A stretch of 40,087 bases of DNA. Origin: Altibacter sp. (GTDB lineage: Bacteria > Bacteroidota > Bacteroidia > Flavobacteriales > Flavobacteriaceae). Of the stretch, positions 36,427-40,087 are shown one piece after another. The stretch spans positions 1-40,087 of the forward strand of contig NZ_JAIOHK010000002.1 of assembly GCF_019913785.1 (NCBI RefSeq), in the 5' to 3' direction. The first letter of the stretch is position 1. Each line of letters starts with the position of its first letter. The position numbers were made by a program, and so were the translations under genes. The notes beneath the pieces were generated by a model. The model made no database searches, was not told the origin of the DNA, and worked only from the letters and a program-made list of their open reading frames with translations.

Positions 36427-39400
36427 TTATAGGTTTTCGCCTTTATCAGACAAGCTTTTAACATCAAAGACGTGCACCGGACCATCAGAATTGGATACGA
36501 CGAGTCGTATCTTATTACCCTGTTGAATCGCCATAACTTTTCTAGCATCACCAGAAGTAGCAAATCCGGATACTTTATAAGGAATCGATGAGAATGTCCC
36601 ATTTTCAAAAGACAGGACACTTCCTTTGGAAGCATCATAGCGCACGGTTTCCACTTCTACATTATACAGGTTACCCACTGTGATTACTTCCTTGTTTCCA
36701 TCTCCATTTAGATCAATAAATTCGAATCCACTTAAAGGTGACAGTTGAGACTGCCATGGCAATTCTTTTATTTCAAAGTTTCCATTTCCTTTATTTTCTA
36801 TAAATACACTATAGAGCATATTGGCCTTATAGTGTAGTGCTTCATTCAATTTCTCACCATAAATATCCTCTAAGGTCGCATTTGCGAACGATCGATAGTC
36901 CTTGAATTTATCTTTAATAAAAGGCATTTGTTCGGAAGAACACTCACGTCCACGAGAAGGCACTAATTTTCCGTGATAGGTACCACTTAAGACCACATCA
37001 TAGGTTCCATTGTCATCAAAATCATGTGAATAAATATGAAACTCCTTTTTGCCACCAACTTTAAATTTAGCATTCAGGCCAAGATTCCCGGCAAAATAGT
37101 CCATATCTCCGTCGTTATCTATATCATATTGTGCAAGACCAAACCAGAGGCCGGTAGTTTCAGTTAGTCCATTAACTTTGGCTTCTGTGAAATTTCCCTT
37201 ATCATTAGCAAATACTTTAATAGGTGACCACTCACCAATGGTGATAAGGTCATCATCACCATCGTTGTCATAATCGGAAAATAAAGCGGCAGATACTAAC
37301 TGGTTAACCGGAATTTCTATTTCTGAAAAACTACCGTTGTCATTAATTAAAATATAGGACTTTGGTGGCATAGGATATTTATCAGGTATAATTCTGCCCC
37401 CAACAAAAAGGTCCAAATCACCATCACCATCAACATCGGTCGCAGCTATTGCTTGCCCGCTAACGGTAATTTTAGGCAACTTACCCGAAGCCTTACTAAA
37501 GTTTCCTTTTCCGTCGTTAATATACAGACGGTCTTGATAATTTGCATGTCCTTCCAACAAATGCGCTCCACCACTTACCACATATAAATCCATATCGCCA
37601 TCGCCATCGCTATCAAAAAATATGGCACCGGTATCTTCGGAACTCGCATCTTGCTTCCAAGCACCATCCTTTTCAGAAAAACCTGAGCTATTTTGAATAT
37701 ACAAAGCACCGGCTTGACCTGCACCGCCACCAATGAAGATATCTTCATTGCCGTCACCATTCACATCGGCCTTAGCCATGGCTGGACCAACGGTAGACTG
37801 TGAATGAGGCAGTAACACCTGTTTGTAATAATCGTTGAATTTGTCTTCTTTATGCGTAAAACTTATGCCCGAATTGGGTACCGGCTTTACTAAGGTCGGT
37901 TTAACATCCGGTTGAGTGACAGTGCCTTTTTCCGAAGTATTATAATCTATAATATGAGTCTTGTTCGCGTCCAGTGATGGAATCACAGTCTGCTTCCCAT
38001 CCGGCCATATAATTGATACCGAAGCAGAGGCAGCCTTATTCAAACCAAAAACCATAGGAGTGTCAACCGATGAAAGGTACCCTCTCGAGGTGTATAATTC
38101 AAACCATTGTGCTCCGGACGGAGTAACAACTTCCACTTTGCTTCCAATTGCCTGCGGATTCTTTTCAGGGCCTTTCAACACAAGCTTGATACTATTACCA
38201 CCATTACCATTTGAGGCCAAGCTTTCGTATAGTGTAGCATCGCTGTCCATATTATTAGTGACAAAATCCAGATCACCATCGTTGTCGAAATCGGCTGTGG
38301 CAACACCATTGGAATTATATAGACTAGGAGGAGCCCACTTACCTGAAGAATCTTCGAAGTGTGCACCTCCTGTATTTTGATAAAATATATTTTCGGAAAT
38401 ATCGCTAGGCACAATTTCAAGTAGGTCTTGTAAGCCGGTTTGTAAGCCTGCTCTCTCACGCTTATTCACTTCAACTTGAAGGTCGCGATACAGAAAATTC
38501 TCCTTTATCCCATTGGTTACAAACAGATCCTTGTCACCATCATGATCCATATCGAAGAACAGTGGCGCCCAACTCCAGTCGGTTTTAGCCGTGCCCGAAA
38601 ACTGTCCTACCTCACTGTAACTATCATTCCCATTATTAAGTTGTAATGTATTGAACATATACTGCGTATGGTATCCATTGTTCTGAAGCCCATGAAACTT
38701 AGCCACATTCATAGATTTCATATAGGCTTTGGATCGAAAATGATCGCTAGGGGCCATATCGACGACATAAACATCTAAAAGTCCGTCATTGTTTATATCG
38801 GTCATCTCATTCCCCATACTGTTAAATGAAATATGGTTAAAATAGGTATCTATTTCATTTTTGAATGTTTTATCTCCCTGACTAATACACAATACGTCTG
38901 GTTCCTCAAAATCACTACTAATGTAAATATCTGGGTAACCATCACGGTTTATATCACCAATTCCTATTCCGTGGCGATATCCAAAATTCAGAAGGTTTGC
39001 CTCCTTAGATTTATCGATAAATTTTCCATTAACATTTTCGTAGAAGACATCGGTTGTTATTTTTCCAGATTTTATATTTTTCATATGTTGCGCAGCATCT
39101 CCCGCTTTAAAGCCTGGCGTAGGGTGATTGAGTAAATACATGTCGAGATCGCCGTCGAGATCGTAATCGAAAAATGCCGATTGGATAGAATATCCTTTAC
39201 TTTGAAGACCATACGCTTCAGCCGATTCAGTAAAGGTATTGTCCTTATTGTTTATATAAAGGCGATTTGTTCTGTTTGTATCATCCTTTGATGGTCCCGA
39301 TCTACATACATAAATATCTAACCATCCATCTGTATTGATATCGACCATGGTCACACCTGTGCTCCATCCTTGTAATTTTGAGATTCCTGAAGATTCAGAG

Positions 39401-39738
39401 ATATCTTTAAATTTTAAATTCCCTTCGTTTAAATAAAGTTTATCATCTGAAGAATTACCCGCAAAATAAATATCCGGCAAGCCATCATTATTAATATCTC
39501 CAGTAGCTACACCACTCCCATTGTATATGAACTCATAATTTAAATAATTAGCATCCATCGTTTCCTTGACAGTATTCTTGAAGTTAAGATGGGTTGCTTC
39601 TGAAGTATGCAGTGTAAAAAGAGCAGCTATTTCATCTCCATCATTCTTAGATGAATCGATTTTTGCTGTAGTATCTGAATTTTTCTCTCCACATGAAAAT
39701 AGGAGAACAAGTGTTAGTAATGCCAATAATTTTTTCAT
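36427..39738 (-). CDS. Giant FG-GAP/VCBS-repeat lipoprotein with ASPIC/UnbV domain (CRTAC1-like)
   Basis: A 1103-residue lipoprotein: MKKLLALLTLVLLFSC places the lipidated Cys at 16. I count about 14 calcium-type DxDxDG motifs, for example DINNDGLPDIY (about 81), DYDLDGDLDMY (191), DFDNDGDLDF (483), DSDGDGDMDLY (709) and DVDGDGDLDLF (767), typical of integrin-like propeller blades. Residues about 530-598 (IGSKVEVVTPSGAQW ... VSIIWPDGKQT) are an ASPIC/UnbV domain between two propellers. Such proteins are surface-exposed in Bacteroidota, often linked to glycan use, but the role here is unknown. It is monocistronic, next to the rRNA operon end. Confidence 0.92.
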   Translation of the reverse strand: MKKLLALLTLVLLFSCGEKNSDTTAKIDSSKNDGDEIAALFTLHTSEATHLNFKNTVKETMDANYLNYEFIYNGSGVATGDINNDGLPDIYFAGNSSDDKLYLNEGNLKFKDISESSGISKLQGWSTGVTMVDINTDGWLDIYVCRSGPSKDDTNRTNRLYINNKDNTFTESAEAYGLQSKGYSIQSAFFDYDLDGDLDMYLLNHPTPGFKAGDAAQHMKNIKSGKITTDVFYENVNGKFIDKSKEANLLNFGYRHGIGIGDINRDGYPDIYISSDFEEPDVLCISQGDKTFKNEIDTYFNHISFNSMGNEMTDINNDGLLDVYVVDMAPSDHFRSKAYMKSMNVAKFHGLQNNGYHTQYMFNTLQLNNGNDSYSEVGQFSGTAKTDWSWAPLFFDMDHDGDKDLFVTNGIKENFLYRDLQVEVNKRERAGLQTGLQDLLEIVPSDISENIFYQNTGGAHFEDSSGKWAPPSLYNSNGVATADFDNDGDLDFVTNNMDSDATLYESLASNGNGGNSIKLVLKGPEKNPQAIGSKVEVVTPSGAQWFELYTSRGYLSSVDTPMVFGLNKAASASVSIIWPDGKQTVIPSLDANKTHIIDYNTSEKGTVTQPDVKPTLVKPVPNSGISFTHKEDKFNDYYKQVLLPHSQSTVGPAMAKADVNGDGNEDIFIGGGAGQAGALYIQNSSGFSEKDGAWKQDASSEDTGAIFFDSDGDGDMDLYVVSGGAHLLEGHANYQDRLYINDGKGNFSKASGKLPKITVSGQAIAATDVDGDGDLDLFVGGRIIPDKYPMPPKSYILINDNGSFSEIEIPVNQLVSAALFSDYDNDGDDDLITIGEWSPIKVFANDKGNFTEAKVNGLTETTGLWFGLAQYDIDNDGDMDYFAGNLGLNAKFKVGGKKEFHIYSHDFDDNGTYDVVLSGTYHGKLVPSRGRECSSEQMPFIKDKFKDYRSFANATLEDIYGEKLNEALHYKANMLYSVFIENKGNGNFEIKELPWQSQLSPLSGFEFIDLNGDGNKEVITVGNLYNVEVETVRYDASKGSVLSFENGTFSSIPYKVSGFATSGDARKVMAIQQGNKIRLVVSNSDGPVHVFDVKSLSDKGENL

Positions 39739-39942
39739 GCTCGTATAGGTTAAAAGGCGAATTTATAATCGGAAGTCTAAAATAAGAATTTTGACTCAAC
39801 TTTCCTCCTTTGAGTCTATCGAATTGTACAATTAGATTTTCTTTCAGAATATTTTGAAGGTTTTGGTTGCCAAGCCACTTGTGGAAGTTCACTTTGTCAT
39901 TTTGCACTTGGGTATTGATCGTAGTCGAAGTGGAGATGCATG

Positions 39943-39982
39943 AAACAAAAAAGTCCCTCATCAAATAAATGATGAGGGACTT
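39943..39982 (-). terminator. Terminator of the rRNA operon
   Basis: A perfect 13-bp stem, AAGTCCCTCATCA (39951-39963) / TGATGAGGGACTT (39970-39982), with a 6-nt loop, then TTTTTTG on the minus strand. It lies directly behind the 5S gene. Confidence 0.95.
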
Positions 39983-39986
39983 AAAG

Positions 39987-40087
39987 AAGGCGGCGACCTA
40001 CTCTTCCACAAGTGTAGTACCATCGGCGCAAACGGGCTTAACTTCTCTGTTCGGAAAGGTAAGAGGTGAGCCCCGTCGCTATAACCA
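39987..40087 (-). rRNA. rrf: 5S ribosomal RNA, 5' end cut by the window edge
   Basis: On the minus strand the sequence reads GGTTATAGCGACGGGGCTCACC, then the highly conserved CCGAACAGAGAAGTTAAGCC, then GATGGTACTAC, and ends GTAGGTCGCCGCCTT. This is a Bacteroidota 5S rRNA missing only its first few bases. It implies that 23S and 16S genes lie beyond the window. Confidence 0.96.

Noticed and set aside
39647-39964. Minus-strand open frame near the rRNA terminator
   Set aside because: It starts inside the rRNA terminator, overlaps the start of the FG-GAP gene in another frame and has no domain-like composition.

Overview
The window is ordinary chromosome from a member of the Bacteroidota, most likely the family Flavobacteriaceae. 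The evidence is a type IX secretion sorting tail on a secreted sugar dehydrogenase, DUF4835/DUF4249/DUF6095 proteins, a TonB-dependent receptor paired with a DUF4249 lipoprotein, a roughly 480-residue GAPDH, no Shine-Dalgarno sequences, and repeated use of the Bacteroidota promoter motif TAnnTTTG. I see no prophage, insertion sequence, CRISPR array, tRNA or defence island.

Layout. Bases 1-13261 are almost all minus strand: a truncated secreted CUB-domain protein; fabI; the run bamD-rpoZ-coaBC-DUF4835-recN; ligA, a DUF6913-type gene and dapA; aquaporin; then GNAT-prmC-LOG. Bases 13289-15827 read the other way as a coupled unit, ribD-EamA permease-YigZ-like protein, and end against a minus-strand thioesterase. 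Bases 16436-20508 hold dnaA, a low-molecular-weight phosphatase, a secreted PQQ-type sugar dehydrogenase and an RsmI-like methyltransferase. Bases 20516-23849 (minus) hold a cell-wall-enzyme-like protein and dapF-GNAT-mltG. Bases 23961-32072 (plus) hold htrA, gap, GNAT, a TPR protein, trmD, a folded repeat, rplS, an unannotated structured RNA and a monomeric icd. Bases 32141-36417 hold a TonB receptor with its DUF4249 lipoprotein, then murQ-DUF6095. A giant FG-GAP/ASPIC lipoprotein (minus) follows, and the window ends inside a minus-strand 5S rRNA with a strong terminator.

Functions. Cell-envelope and peptidoglycan supply dominate: dapA, dapF, mltG, murQ, bamD, fabI and coaBC (CoA/ACP supply). 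Replication, repair and translation genes (dnaA, ligA, recN, prmC, trmD, rplS) are interleaved, and there is central carbon metabolism (gap, icd).

Most interesting signals. (1) A likely small-RNA gene of about 240 nt between rplS and icd, with a closing stem, a 67-nt UUCG-capped hairpin, promoter-like sequences and an intrinsic terminator. (2) Several genes (bamD, ligA, ribD, dapF, murQ, probably one GNAT) whose -7 promoter element ends only 3-5 nt before the start codon, which predicts leaderless mRNAs. (3) A three-stem repeat of a kind I recall from many Flavobacteriia intergenic regions. No clearly new multi-gene system is visible.
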